DNA of 61,668 bases. Source: Pseudomonadota bacterium (lineage in GTDB: Bacteria > Chloroflexota > UBA6077 > JAJPGT01). The DNA lies in NCBI GenBank assembly GCA_021325655.1, contig JAJPGT010000098.1:1-61668 (forward strand), given 5' to 3'. A program made the position numbers and the translations under genes. Shown here piece after piece: positions 18,815 through 27,426 of the stretch. How positions within the stretch are numbered: position 1 is the stretch's first letter; every line of letters starts with the position of its first letter. Below the pieces are notes generated by a model that searched no databases, was not told the DNA's origin, and saw nothing but the letters and a program-made list of their open reading frames with translations.

Positions 18815-19018
18815 ATGGAGACGGGCGAGGTGAGCCAGCCCTCTCGGCTGGTGCAGTGCAAGGAGTGCACGATCATCATCGGGCCGGGCTACCAGGAGAC
18901 ACACCCGATCCCTGCGCCCGACGGCCGAGGCTACCTGTGCTGGCGGTGCTATGAGTCCTACCTGCGCCAGCGCGAGCGGAAGGCGGCCGGCAAGGGCCGA
19001 GTGGGCGGGGTGGGCTAG
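18815..19018 (+). CDS. small two-CxxC zinc-ribbon-like protein
   Basis: 67 residues with two CxxC pairs about 30 residues apart: QCKECTIIIGPG and LCWRCYESYLRQ. This spacing fits a small treble-clef or rubredoxin-like zinc site. The C-terminus is basic. ATG 18815 has GGAG seven bases upstream; the longer open frame beyond it is a shadow of the MBL gene. Followed after 19 bases by an unknown gene. No function is known. Confidence 0.6.
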   Translation: METGEVSQPSRLVQCKECTIIIGPGYQETHPIPAPDGRGYLCWRCYESYLRQRERKAAGKGRVGGVG

Positions 19019-19037
19019 GCGCGACACGCTCAGCGGC

Positions 19038-19487
19038 ATGAGCGAGACCTGGCAGCAGACAAAGCGCGCCGCGGCGGCGCGCTTTGGGCCGTGGATTCGG
19101 CCGGTCCTTGCCGCGGTGGCCCGGCGCGCCTGGGGCCCGGACGTGGTCGTTGTCGACTTCGCTGACGTCCCTGCCTGGCGGGCGTACCTGGCCCTCGGTC
19201 GTTCCAGCGCGGCGGGCTACCGCTACCTTGAGCTCGGCGTTGTTGCGACGATCGACCCCAGCGGCGAGCTGGTCGCCCTCCAGGTGGACAACGGGGAGGA
19301 CTTCCTGGCGCTGGTGGATACCTCGCCCTCCGGCCTGGAGCGCGGCCTGACGCACCTGCTCTCGCTCGGCCGGCGCGAGCGGCACTACGCCGAGCCGCCG
19401 TTCGTCCCTCAGGCCCGGCCCGACCGCGCTGGCGCGGCGCTAGGATGGCTGGTGCGCTGGCTCCACCGGGTGCGTGGGAGCCGTTAA
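19038..19487 (+). CDS. conserved-looking hypothetical protein, 149 residues
   Basis: Start placed at ATG 19038 (MSETWQQTKRAAAAR), since the frame upstream overlaps the zinc-ribbon gene. The protein begins with a basic helix and continues as an alpha/beta domain (VVVVDFADVPAWRAYLALG, YLELGVVATIDPSGELVALQVDNGEDFLALVD) and ends with a basic amphipathic helix (ALGWLVRWLHRVRG). No membrane segment or catalytic motif is visible. It ends 5 bases before a terminator hairpin. Function unknown. Confidence 0.55.
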   Translation: MSETWQQTKRAAAARFGPWIRPVLAAVARRAWGPDVVVVDFADVPAWRAYLALGRSSAAGYRYLELGVVATIDPSGELVALQVDNGEDFLALVDTSPSGLERGLTHLLSLGRRERHYAEPPFVPQARPDRAGAALGWLVRWLHRVRGSR

Positions 19488-19491
19488 GCGC

Positions 19492-19525
19492 CGAGAGCGG
19501 GGAGGATCTGTGCCCCCCGCTCTCG
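19492..19525. terminator. bidirectional terminator hairpin
   Basis: CGAGAGCGGGG (19492-19502) pairs perfectly with CCCCGCTCTCG (19515-19525) around a 12-base loop. It separates the convergent hypothetical and GlsB/YeaQ genes. Confidence 0.65.
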
Positions 19526-19546
19526 CCTTGCCGCGCCTGGCTGGCG

Positions 19547-19816
19547 CTAGCGTTCGAACGGCTGCACGCCTGGGATGGCGCGCAGAATCAGCAGCAGAAT
19601 GATCGCGCCGATCGCGGCGACGATGATGCTCGCGACGTTCAACCCGTTGACGTAGTCGCCGGGACCAAACAGCGCCGAGGCGACGAAGCCACCGATAAAG
19701 GCGCCGATGATACCGACAACGATGTCACCCAGGATCCCGAACCCGCGACCTCCTACCAACATACCCGCCAGCCAGCCAGCGAGGAGGCCGACGATGATCC
19801 ACGCGATGATGCTCAC
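19547..19816 (-). CDS. GlsB/YeaQ/YmgE family stress-response membrane protein
   Basis: An 89-residue, three-helix integral membrane protein (transglycosylase-associated family). It starts MSIIAWIIVGLLAGWLAG, followed by the family-typical GGRGFGILGDIVVGIIGAFIGGFV and a last helix ASIIVAAIGAIILLLILR. Members are often induced by envelope or acid stress, but the biochemical role is unknown. The length is standard for the family and the gene stands alone. Confidence 0.88.
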   Translation of the reverse strand: MSIIAWIIVGLLAGWLAGMLVGGRGFGILGDIVVGIIGAFIGGFVASALFGPGDYVNGLNVASIIVAAIGAIILLLILRAIPGVQPFER

Positions 19817-19917
19817 CGGTTGTTACCCCCGTATCGCTTTGGGATTGCTCCCACGCGCTGGCGGAAATGCATCCCGCGTGCCACGCTGGGCAAACGGGCT
19901 CACCCGCGTCGGCCATG

Positions 19918-20760
19918 CTAGGGGATGGGGGGGGTAATGGACACCTCCTGGTTGAAGCCATACAGCTCCAGCATGATGCCTTGCTGCACGACGCGTCGCG
20001 GCAGATTGTCCTTCCCGATACACAGCGTGGTGACGTCGCCGTTGCGCTCGAGCAGGAACTGCTGGCAGCTCTCGCCCCGCACCGTCGCGGTACCCCCCGG
20101 CGTCACCTTGACACCCGGAGCCAGGAGCTCCTGGGCGATCACCTCGGGATCCGTGACCGCATGCACGTCGATCATCCCGGTCCCGCCCGCCATCTTCTGC
20201 CAGGCTTCGTTGCCCAGCCGGACGTAGTTGACGTCTTTGATCGCGATGATCTCCAGTGTCTGCGGCCCCATCATCCCTGAGACAGTCATGTGGACCCGGT
20301 CGGGCATGGCCACCTGCACGGTCCCTTTGATCGCCTGTCCCTGCTGGCTGCCACTGATGTCGGCGCTGAAGCTCTTGACCGCGCGCAGCGCTTTCGCCAC
20401 GGCCGCGAGGTCCAGCCCGGCCGTGGCGGCTGCCGTCGCGGCACTGGCCGGGCTCGGGCTGACAGCCGGCCTGGTGGCAACGGGCGTTGGCGAGGGCGGG
20501 ATCGGCGTCGCGGTCGCGGTGGGCGTGGCCGTCGCAGTGGCGGTAGGGCTGGGCGGGAGTGGGGTTGGGGTCGGGGTTGGCGGAGCAGGCGTCGCGGTGG
20601 GCGTCGCGGTGGGGGGCGCGGGAGTAGGAGTGGGGGTGGGGGGTGGGCTGGTTGGCGATGCTGGCACCTCCGTCGCTGGGGGCGTCGGAGTGGGGGCCGA
20701 GCAGGCGACGCCGAACGCGAGCGCCACCGCGAGAGCCAGCAGCGGGACCTGTTTAGGCAT
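19918..20760 (-). CDS. lipoprotein with Thr/Pro linker and LppX/LolA-like domain
   Basis: 280 residues from ATG 20760, which has GGGAGG six bases upstream. A signal peptide ends in the lipobox FGVACS, so Cys becomes lipid-modified. Residues about 22-105 are a disordered TPTP/PTAT repeat linker. Residues about 120-280 form a beta-rich domain (SFSADISGSQQGQAIKGTVQVAMPDRVHMTVS, ending ELYGFNQEVSI) resembling LppX/LprG/LolA-type lipoproteins that bind lipids in a hydrophobic cleft. Thr-Pro linkers like this are common in Chloroflexota surface proteins. Confidence 0.75.
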   Translation of the reverse strand: MPKQVPLLALAVALAFGVACSAPTPTPPATEVPASPTSPPPTPTPTPAPPTATPTATPAPPTPTPTPLPPSPTATATATPTATATPIPPSPTPVATRPAVSPSPASAATAAATAGLDLAAVAKALRAVKSFSADISGSQQGQAIKGTVQVAMPDRVHMTVSGMMGPQTLEIIAIKDVNYVRLGNEAWQKMAGGTGMIDVHAVTDPEVIAQELLAPGVKVTPGGTATVRGESCQQFLLERNGDVTTLCIGKDNLPRRVVQQGIMLELYGFNQEVSITPPIP

Positions 20761-21015
20761 GATGCCTCCCTGCAACCCTGCCGTCGCCCGGCGGGCAGAC
20801 GTGAATGCTCTAGCCTGATGCTTCGTCTGGACCGCGCCCGCACTGGAGTCCGCGAGCCAGGCGGCGGGCGCCTGCCAGTGAACCACCGGCTTGGCCGCGA
20901 GCGCAAGCCGCGGGGCCATGGTAGGGCAACCCCTTTCGGCCTGCCCCGTGCTCACGTCAGGGGGCGAGAAGCGGGAAGAGACGGCTCCACTCTCCACCTG
21001 GCTCGACGCTGAGGA

Positions 21016-22074
21016 TCAGGTACCTAGCGCAGCGCGCGTGCGGCGAATCACCTCGTCGGTGAAGTCGGTCGTGCTGGCATGGCCGTGCAGATCCGCGGTG
21101 CGCACCCCCGCGCGGAGCGCTCCCAGCGCCGCTTCCTGGATCGCTTCGGCAGCACGGGTCGCGTCGGGGTCGTTCAGATAGGGCAGCAGCGCGGCGGCGG
21201 CGAGGATCATCGCCAGCGGGTTGGCGACGTTCTTGCCTTCCAGGCGCGGCGCGGTCCCGTGTGGCGCCTCGCTCATCACCACTCGCACGCTCCAGTCCTC
21301 GTTGAACCCCAGGATCAGGGACTCGGCGCCAGCGATCGAGCCGAACATCTGCAGCACGAAGTCCGACAGGCAGTCGCCATCGCGGTTGAGCGCGGGGATC
21401 ACCAGTGGCTCGCCGGAGGTGTTCAGCAGCGCCGCGTACAGCGCGTCAATCAGCAGCGGCTGGTAGGCCACGCTGGGATGGCGCGCGGCGGCGGCGTCGA
21501 GCTCCTCTTTGAACATCCCTTCGTAGAGCGGGCTGACGGTGAACTTCGGCCCGCCGAACACCCGCGCGCCGGTACGCTCGGCGTGGCGGAAGGCGAACTC
21601 GGCGACGGCGCGGCAGACCCGGCGGGTGATCCGGTCGGCGCGGAAGGCCACTTCATCCAGCCCGTCGCCCTCGCGCCATTCCCTGGCCCGGTAGGCGTCG
21701 CCGACGGCCATGCGGACGACCGAGATCGGGGCGAAGACGCCGCCGATGGGCCGCACCCCGGGGAGCCGCCGGCCGGTGCGGAGGATGACGGTGGCGTCCA
21801 GCTCCTCGCGCAGGATCGCGTTCGGGCTCCCCACGTCCCCGGCCTGCTCCGGGGTGATCGTTGCCGCCTTCAGCCCCAGTCCGTGCGCTCGCATCGCCCG
21901 GGCCGCGTCGCTGACGATGGCGTTGCGCGTGCGGCGCCGCTCGGCCAGGCTCAGATCGAAGTGGATCAGCTCGAGCTGCAGCCCCAGGACGTCCGGGCTG
22001 AGCACCCGGAGCGCCTCCTTGAGCAGCTCCTCACCGGTCTGGTCGCCGTGCAGGACGACAATGGCGCGGGGCAT
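21016..22074 (-). CDS. isocitrate/isopropylmalate dehydrogenase family protein (divergent)
   Basis: 352 residues of the beta-decarboxylating dehydrogenase fold, which oxidises 2-hydroxy acids with NAD(P)+. Recognisable are the N-terminal HGDQTGEELLKEALRVL, the TPEQAGDVGSPNAILREELD segment, and EAPHGTAPRLEGKNVANPLAMILAAA near the coenzyme site. The usual metal-binding segment NLYGDILSD appears as ALNRDGDCLSD, keeping the acidic residues but changing the surroundings, and the substrate loop is atypical. It lies 102 bases downstream of the deacetylase-glycosyltransferase gene, with a hairpin between. Confidence 0.75.
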   Translation of the reverse strand: MPRAIVVLHGDQTGEELLKEALRVLSPDVLGLQLELIHFDLSLAERRRTRNAIVSDAARAMRAHGLGLKAATITPEQAGDVGSPNAILREELDATVILRTGRRLPGVRPIGGVFAPISVVRMAVGDAYRAREWREGDGLDEVAFRADRITRRVCRAVAEFAFRHAERTGARVFGGPKFTVSPLYEGMFKEELDAAAARHPSVAYQPLLIDALYAALLNTSGEPLVIPALNRDGDCLSDFVLQMFGSIAGAESLILGFNEDWSVRVVMSEAPHGTAPRLEGKNVANPLAMILAAAALLPYLNDPDATRAAEAIQEAALGALRAGVRTADLHGHASTTDFTDEVIRRTRAALGT

Positions 22075-22106
22075 GGGGCCTCCGGCGAGCCGCGTGATGC
22101 CTTGCG

Positions 22107-22131
22107 CCGCCGGGCGCTGGGCACCCGGCGG
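22107..22131 (-). terminator. terminator-like hairpin after the deacetylase-glycosyltransferase gene
   Basis: CCGCCGGG (22107-22114) pairs with CCCGGCGG (22124-22131), loop nine bases, in the 102-base gap between two - strand genes. There is no T-run. It may end or attenuate transcription into the dehydrogenase gene. Confidence 0.4.
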
Positions 22132-22176
22132 GTATACGCCAGTTATGCCAGAACAACGCCAGCGCTCGGCTGCCCG

Positions 22177-24324
22177 CTACCCGGCCCGCGCCGCTCGCGC
22201 GCCCGGCCGGCTCTGGGCAGCCTGCAGCAGCACCTCCAGGAACCGTGGCGCCTGGCTGGAGAGCGAGAACCGCTCCTCCACGGTGCGTCGCCCGGAGCGG
22301 CCCATCTGCCAGCGCAACTCCCGCTGCTCGATCAGGCGGGCCAGCTTGTCCACCCACTCCTCGGTGGTGGTCGCCAGCAGCCCGTTGACCCCATCGTGGA
22401 TGATGTCGGTCGTGACGCCCACCGGGGAGCAGACCGGCGGCACTGCCACGCTCATGTACAGCAGTGCCTTGAAGCCGCACTTGCCCCGGGTCCATTCGGA
22501 ATCAGGCATCGGCATGATCCCGATGTCGAAGCCGCGCAGCGACTCCAGCTCGCCCTCCAGCGTCCAGCGGCGGCTGACCAGGTTCGGCACGTCGAGGGGC
22601 ATCTGCGTCCCGCCCACCACCTGGACCTCCACCTGGGGGTAGCGGCGGGCGATTCGCTCCAGCGCGTCGCGGATCATGAGCAGATACGGGGCGGTGGTGT
22701 CGCTGCCCACCCAGCCAATCACCACCCGCTCGCTCAGGCGCGGCTCGGGCGCCGGACAGAACACGGCAGTGTCCACCGGGGTGGGGATCACGGTGACGTT
22801 GGGGTTGTAGCGGCGGGCGTAGGCGGCCAGGTTCTCGTTGCCGGCCACCACGTGGTCGGCCAGCTCGATCACCCGAGCGGTGCGCTCCGGCCGTTTCAGC
22901 ACCTGCAGCCAGCCGCCGGCCCCGCCGGGGCTGGGCAGATAGACGGCGTCGTCGAAATCGAACACCATCGGCACCCCAATGCGGGCCAACACCTGCTCGA
23001 CGAAGTGGCCGCCGATGGGAAACGCCTCGCGGTGGACGAACAGCACGTCGGCCTCGCCCGCCCGGAGGACATCCAGGAACCGGCGCAGGGACGAGACGAA
23101 GAAGTACCCCGCCTTCCGCGACAGTTCACCCCGGGTGTAGCGAAGCCGATAGAACTCGCTCGACATAAACGGGTGGAGGGATGGAATGACACCGTGCTCA
23201 CGCAGGTACGGGAAATACTGCTCCACCCGCAGCCGGTTGCTTGCTCCCTCGGTGGGATAGGGCACCAGGAACATCGCCCGCAGCGGTGACCGCCGGCTGC
23301 GCAGGATCGCCGGCGCGGCCGGCCGCGCCGGGCGGGGCGAGGCGACGATGCGGACCGGCCCCTCCCGCACAGGCTCGGCCACATGGACCGGCGTCCCGGC
23401 GCCCCGCAGCGCATGGTAGGTAGTCAGCCTGATCCCTTGGTCGCGCACGAGCTGCAGCAGCTCAGGGCTGGTGAGCGCCCGGATCTCCTCCTCGCGGCGC
23501 AGGGCGGCCAGGATGCCGCCATCCAGGTGCCCTTCCAGCCGGGCGTCGGTGTATCCCGGGTGCACCATCAGCTCAGTGACGCCGGGCTTGAGCGTCGCCA
23601 GGTCGCGCAGGAGCCCATCTTGCAAGCCGGCCCGGTTGCGGCGGAAGCAGCTAAACGTGCTCAGGAAGTGGTCGCTCGTCGGCACTCCGCGGGCACGCAG
23701 GAGCGGTCGGTAAGCCTTCGCCAGCAGCCACATAAAGTGGTTCTTCACGAACGCCTGGCTGGCAGCGTAGCGCAGGTACGCCTCGCGCGGGTGGAACGCG
23801 CCCGGCGGCATCGGCTCTTCCGGAAGCCGCAGCGCCAGACCCAGTTCCTGCGCCAGCGACACCACCCGGGTGAAGATCGCCGGGTACATGTAGGTGCTCT
23901 CGTGCGAATCCAGATGGCTCGGGTTGATCCCTGCGGCCCGGACCTTCTCTACCTGTGCCCGGCACTCGGCGATCACCTCATCGATGCGCACCTGGCCACG
24001 GAGCAGGCGGCGGATGAACGGGCTGCGACGGTAGAACTGGCCGTCTGCATCCACCAGTGTGGGCACCTGGCTGGGCGGGAGCACCGGCCGGCCGTGAGTC
24101 AGGTTCAGGTGGACGCCCACGGCCAGCGTGGGGTGCGCGCGGGCGAGCGCCGCGGCGTGCTCGAACGCCCACATGTTCGCCAGCATGGTGGTGCTGGTGA
24201 CGGCCCCGCGTTCGTGCGCTTCGATGATCCCGAAATTGACGTGCTCTGTCAGGCCGAACTCGTCGGCGTTGACGATGAGTGAGCGTTCGATCGTGGCGAT
24301 GGAGAACCTCACGGGCAGGAGCAT
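22177..24324 (-). CDS. ChbG/HpnK-type carbohydrate deacetylase fused to a family 4 glycosyltransferase
   Basis: 715 residues with two enzymatic halves. Residues about 12-300 are a YdjC/ChbG/HpnK deacetylase: LIVNADEFGLTEHVNFGII, VGVHLNLTHG and SHLDSHESTYMYP supply the Asp and His metal ligands, though the usual Asp-Asp pair is Asp-Glu. Residues about 345-710 are a GT4-like glycosyltransferase: MFLVPYPTEGASNRLRVEQ, a central VVIGWVGSDTTAPYL, and GFDIGIMPMPDSEWTRGKCGFK with the nucleotide-sugar-binding Glu/Lys region. The joint is a Pro/Arg-rich linker. The frame is intact throughout, so this is a true fusion. The ATG at 24324 has only a close GGAG. It probably deacetylates a sugar and adds a glycosyl unit to the same glycan or lipid. 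Confidence 0.78.
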   Translation of the reverse strand: MLLPVRFSIATIERSLIVNADEFGLTEHVNFGIIEAHERGAVTSTTMLANMWAFEHAAALARAHPTLAVGVHLNLTHGRPVLPPSQVPTLVDADGQFYRRSPFIRRLLRGQVRIDEVIAECRAQVEKVRAAGINPSHLDSHESTYMYPAIFTRVVSLAQELGLALRLPEEPMPPGAFHPREAYLRYAASQAFVKNHFMWLLAKAYRPLLRARGVPTSDHFLSTFSCFRRNRAGLQDGLLRDLATLKPGVTELMVHPGYTDARLEGHLDGGILAALRREEEIRALTSPELLQLVRDQGIRLTTYHALRGAGTPVHVAEPVREGPVRIVASPRPARPAAPAILRSRRSPLRAMFLVPYPTEGASNRLRVEQYFPYLREHGVIPSLHPFMSSEFYRLRYTRGELSRKAGYFFVSSLRRFLDVLRAGEADVLFVHREAFPIGGHFVEQVLARIGVPMVFDFDDAVYLPSPGGAGGWLQVLKRPERTARVIELADHVVAGNENLAAYARRYNPNVTVIPTPVDTAVFCPAPEPRLSERVVIGWVGSDTTAPYLLMIRDALERIARRYPQVEVQVVGGTQMPLDVPNLVSRRWTLEGELESLRGFDIGIMPMPDSEWTRGKCGFKALLYMSVAVPPVCSPVGVTTDIIHDGVNGLLATTTEEWVDKLARLIEQRELRWQMGRSGRRTVEERFSLSSQAPRFLEVLLQAAQSRPGARAARAG

Positions 24325-24570
24325 GCTCCAGGATCAGCCGCATGGTATGCAGCGCCGTCGCCCCGCAGCAAGCGCGGGAAGCGCTGGCCGGCCCGGAGCC
24401 AGCGCCCCGTTCGCAGACAACGCCCGGCTCTGGGGGAGGCGCTGGTGGCTCGGATCGCCAGGCTGCCGTGTGTTACCCTTAGGCCAACTGTGCTCATCTG
24501 CATGGGTGGACAGCGAGGGCAGGCGAGGCGCGGCCAGGCGCCCCGGCGATCCTGCCTTCACAAGTGAGCG

Positions 24571-25806
24571 ATGCCTGAACGAGTGCTCATCACGGGGCTG
24601 GGCGCGGTCACCCCGCTCGGCCTCGATCTTCCGACAACCTGGAGTGCCATGCTCCGGGGACAGAGTGGCGTGGTCGCCGTCACCCGCTTCGACACTACCG
24701 GCTTTCCCAGCCGGATCGCGGGCGAGGTGGCCGGCTTCGACCCGGCGGCGCTGCTCGGCCCGAAGCTCGCCCGGCGCACATCCCGGGTGACACAGTTCGC
24801 TCTTGTCGCGGCCCAGGAGGCGGTGCGTGATGCCGGGCTGAACCTGGCCGATGAGGACCCGTATCGCATCGGCGTCCTTATCGGCGTCAGCGGCTCGGCG
24901 CTGGAAGGCACCACCGACGCGGTGATCCGAGTGCACGAGCGCGGGGCAGAGGCGATCCACCCGCTCACCGGCGCGGTCGTGCCCCCAAACATGGCGGCTG
25001 GGCAGATCGCGATGTCCATGGGGCTGCACGGGCCAAGCTTCAGCATCGCCTCCGCCTGCGCCACCGGGGGCCACAGCATCGGCGAGGCATTCGAGATGGT
25101 CCGGCGGGGCACGGTGGACGTGATACTGGCGGGTGGGAGCGAGGCGCTGGTGTGGCCCGTGTCGCTGGCGGGCTACGCCGCCCTGGGCGCGCTGTCCCAG
25201 CGCAACGACGATCCGCCGCGCGCCAGCCGGCCGTTCGACCTGCACCGCGACGGCTTCGTGCTGGCGGAGGGAGCGGCAGTGCTGGTGCTGGAGTCCGAGT
25301 CGCACGCCCGCGCCCGCGGCGCTCGGGTATACGCCGAGCTCGCCGGCTATGGCGCGACGACCGACGCCTTCCACCCGGTGGCGCCCCTGGAGACAGGCGA
25401 AGTGGCGGCGCGGGCAATGGAGCTGGCGATGCGCCAGGCGAACATCTCCCCGCGCGACGTCGGCTACATCAACGCTCATGGCACCAGCACCCAGCTCGGC
25501 GACATCGCCGAGACGCGGGCGATCCGCACCGCGTTCGGCGCGGCGGCGGATGAGGTCTGGGTGAGCTCCACCAAGTCGATGACCGGCCACATGGTCGCCG
25601 CGGCCGGGGCGGTGGAGGCCGCGGTCACCGTGCTAGTGATCGCCGAAGGGTGTGTTCCCCCCACGATCAACCTGGAGACGCCCGATCCGGCCTGCGACCT
25701 GGACTACGTCCCGAACGTCTGCCGGTCGCGCACGGTGATCGCCGCGCTGTCGAACTCGTTCGGCTTCGGTGGGCAGAACTCCTGCCTGGCGTTCCTGCGC
25801 GCATAG
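24571..25806 (+). CDS. fabF: 3-oxoacyl-ACP synthase II
   Basis: Condenses malonyl-ACP with acyl-ACP in fatty-acid elongation. The 411 residues align with FabF without visible gaps: nucleophile Cys163 in ASACATGGHS, His303 in NAHGTSTQLGD, Lys335 and His340 in TKSMTGHMVAAAGAVE, the same numbers as E. coli FabF. The C-terminal GFGGQNSCLAF is also present. It stands alone, without acpP or fabG, so it may be a secondary synthase for special lipids. The start ATG 24571 has a weak ribosome site. It converges on the dienelactone hydrolase gene. Confidence 0.92.
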   Translation: MPERVLITGLGAVTPLGLDLPTTWSAMLRGQSGVVAVTRFDTTGFPSRIAGEVAGFDPAALLGPKLARRTSRVTQFALVAAQEAVRDAGLNLADEDPYRIGVLIGVSGSALEGTTDAVIRVHERGAEAIHPLTGAVVPPNMAAGQIAMSMGLHGPSFSIASACATGGHSIGEAFEMVRRGTVDVILAGGSEALVWPVSLAGYAALGALSQRNDDPPRASRPFDLHRDGFVLAEGAAVLVLESESHARARGARVYAELAGYGATTDAFHPVAPLETGEVAARAMELAMRQANISPRDVGYINAHGTSTQLGDIAETRAIRTAFGAAADEVWVSSTKSMTGHMVAAAGAVEAAVTVLVIAEGCVPPTINLETPDPACDLDYVPNVCRSRTVIAALSNSFGFGGQNSCLAFLRA

Positions 25807-25829
25807 CAGCCAGCCTCCCCGCGGCCAGG

Positions 25830-25848
25830 CCGGGGAACTCTCCCCCGG
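25830..25848. terminator. short hairpin between convergent genes
   Basis: CCGGGG (25830-25835) pairs with CCCCGG (25843-25848) around seven bases, in the 45-base space between the stops of fabF and the dienelactone hydrolase gene. An overlapping alternative hairpin (CCCCGCGGCC/GGCCGGGG) uses the same bases. Confidence 0.4.
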
Positions 25849-25851
25849 ACC

Positions 25852-26619
25852 CTACGTGTGCCGCTGGATGAAGTCCAGCATGCGCCGCCAGGCGTCGGCG
25901 GATGCCTGCGCGTATTGCTCGTAAGTGCGGTCGAAGAAGCTGTGCGGCGCGCCCGGATACACTACATACTCGTGCTCGACTCCGGCGCGGGCGAGCGCGG
26001 CGTCGAACTCGGCGCGGTGCTCCGCCGGGATGCCCTCGTCCGCCCCGCCGTAGATCGCCAGGATCGGCGCCTGGAAGCGGGAGACCTGGTCGATGGGTGC
26101 CGGCACGTCCGTCCGGCCCGGGCCAACCGGCCAGCCGTAGAAGCTGATGACCCCGGCCATCTGGCGATCGGAGGCGGACTGGAGGGTGGACAGCCGACCA
26201 CCGAAGCAGAAGCCGACGCTGAACAACGCCCGCACCGCGCCGCCTTCGGGCGAGCGCAGGTAGGCTGCCGCGGCGGCAACGTCCTGGTCCAGGGTGTTGA
26301 ACCTGGTCTTCTGCACCTCGGCCATGAAGTCGAAGCTGGGATCGTCACGCCGGGCGAGGCCGGCGGTGCGGCCGAAGTAGTCAATCGCCACGGCGTCGAT
26401 CCCCGCCTCCGCGAACCGCAGCGCCAGCTCTTCGTAATAGGGGTGCAGCCCGCGGACATCGGGGAGCACCAGCATCCCGGCCCCGCTGGGGCGACTGGCC
26501 CGTGCCGCGTAGGCGCGAAAGCGCGCCCCGTCCGCGGACTGCAAAATCACCTCGCGTCCGTCGCCCGCGCCCCCGGCGATCGGGGGAATGGGCGGTCGCG
26601 CCGATAGGTCGAAGCACAT
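25852..26619 (-). CDS. dienelactone hydrolase family protein
   Basis: A 255-residue alpha/beta hydrolase. The catalytic triad is visible: Cys138 in SVGFCFGGRLS (GxCxGG, as in true dienelactone hydrolases rather than a Ser), the acid in IYGGADEGIP, and His in PGAPHSFFDRT. VLPDVRGLHPYYEELALRFAEAG is the oxyanion and substrate region. Family members open lactones such as dienelactone in aromatic degradation, but many act on other esters; no other catabolic gene is adjacent. Confidence 0.88.
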   Translation of the reverse strand: MCFDLSARPPIPPIAGGAGDGREVILQSADGARFRAYAARASRPSGAGMLVLPDVRGLHPYYEELALRFAEAGIDAVAIDYFGRTAGLARRDDPSFDFMAEVQKTRFNTLDQDVAAAAAYLRSPEGGAVRALFSVGFCFGGRLSTLQSASDRQMAGVISFYGWPVGPGRTDVPAPIDQVSRFQAPILAIYGGADEGIPAEHRAEFDAALARAGVEHEYVVYPGAPHSFFDRTYEQYAQASADAWRRMLDFIQRHT

Positions 26620-26658
26620 CGCTCGCTCTCCCTCACTCTGGTCCGTAGCCAGCCACGG

Positions 26659-27180
26659 CTACGGCCGCTTCAGGAACTCCTCCGAGACCCAGCCCTTGAC
26701 GTCCGCTACCTTGCCACCGCCCTCGCAGGGCGCGTCGCGGACCTCGACCGGGTAGACCGTGCGCGGGCGTCCCTGCGAGTCCGTTGACTTCGCCGGCTCC
26801 TGGTTGATGATCGAGCCCGGGGTGTCGTCGGTGAGCCGGCAGAACACGCCCTGCTTCAGATCGCCCGAGGAGCGGAATTCGGCGCCGCGCTTCACCAGCA
26901 CGCTGTCGCCACCACGCAGCGAAGCGGGGGTGGGGGTACCCGTCGCGGCGGTCCGGGTGGCAGCGGAGCGGGCGCCAGGGGTGGGGGTACCCGACGTTGA
27001 GACCTCCTCGCCGACAACCGCAGGGCTCGCGGTTCGCCCCAGGAGCGAGCCGACGACTGGCAGGCCACCGAGGTCGAGCAGCCCGCTGCCGATCTGCAGG
27101 TACAGCAGCGCGACGAGCACCAGGGTGTTGAGCACGGTGAGGAATGCTAGAACGGGATGGCCGTGGTCGTCGTCGAACAT
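26659..27180 (-). CDS. single-TM protein with disordered linker and SH3-like C-terminal domain
   Basis: 173 residues: a membrane helix at about 10-30 (VLAFLTVLNTLVLVALLYLQIG), a Thr/Pro/Ala linker with two GTPTP motifs (about 60-95), and a C-terminal domain with VLVKRGAEFRSSGDLKQGVF through ADVKGWVSEEFLKRP. The closing GWVxEEFL is the hallmark of bacterial SH3-type domains, usually binding peptidoglycan or surface ligands outside the cell. It is flanked by the dienelactone hydrolase gene 39 bases downstream. Exact role unknown. Confidence 0.65.
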   Translation of the reverse strand: MFDDDHGHPVLAFLTVLNTLVLVALLYLQIGSGLLDLGGLPVVGSLLGRTASPAVVGEEVSTSGTPTPGARSAATRTAATGTPTPASLRGGDSVLVKRGAEFRSSGDLKQGVFCRLTDDTPGSIINQEPAKSTDSQGRPRTVYPVEVRDAPCEGGGKVADVKGWVSEEFLKRP

Positions 27181-27426
27181 CGAGCTGCCTTACTCCCGGA
27201 CCCCCAGGGTTGGCTCTCCATCACGATACGCGCAACGCGCCCTGACGGCAACGGCGGGGATCACCGCGGTGGCAGGGTCTGAAGATTCCCTCCTCGCCCG
27301 AGGAACGCTGCCGTGCCCGTCGGAGCCTGTGTGCTAGGATGAGTTTAGGAAACGAGACGGGCAGCGGCGCGGCAGCCCACCAGGGCTCGTCCGCTGCTGG
27401 TCGCCTCCCTCGCGGAGGAGTACGCG

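Noticed and set aside
21079..23289. A 736-codon + strand frame across two - strand genes
   Set aside because: It spans two recognised genes and the gap between them, which no real gene would do; composition is that of GC-shadow sequence.
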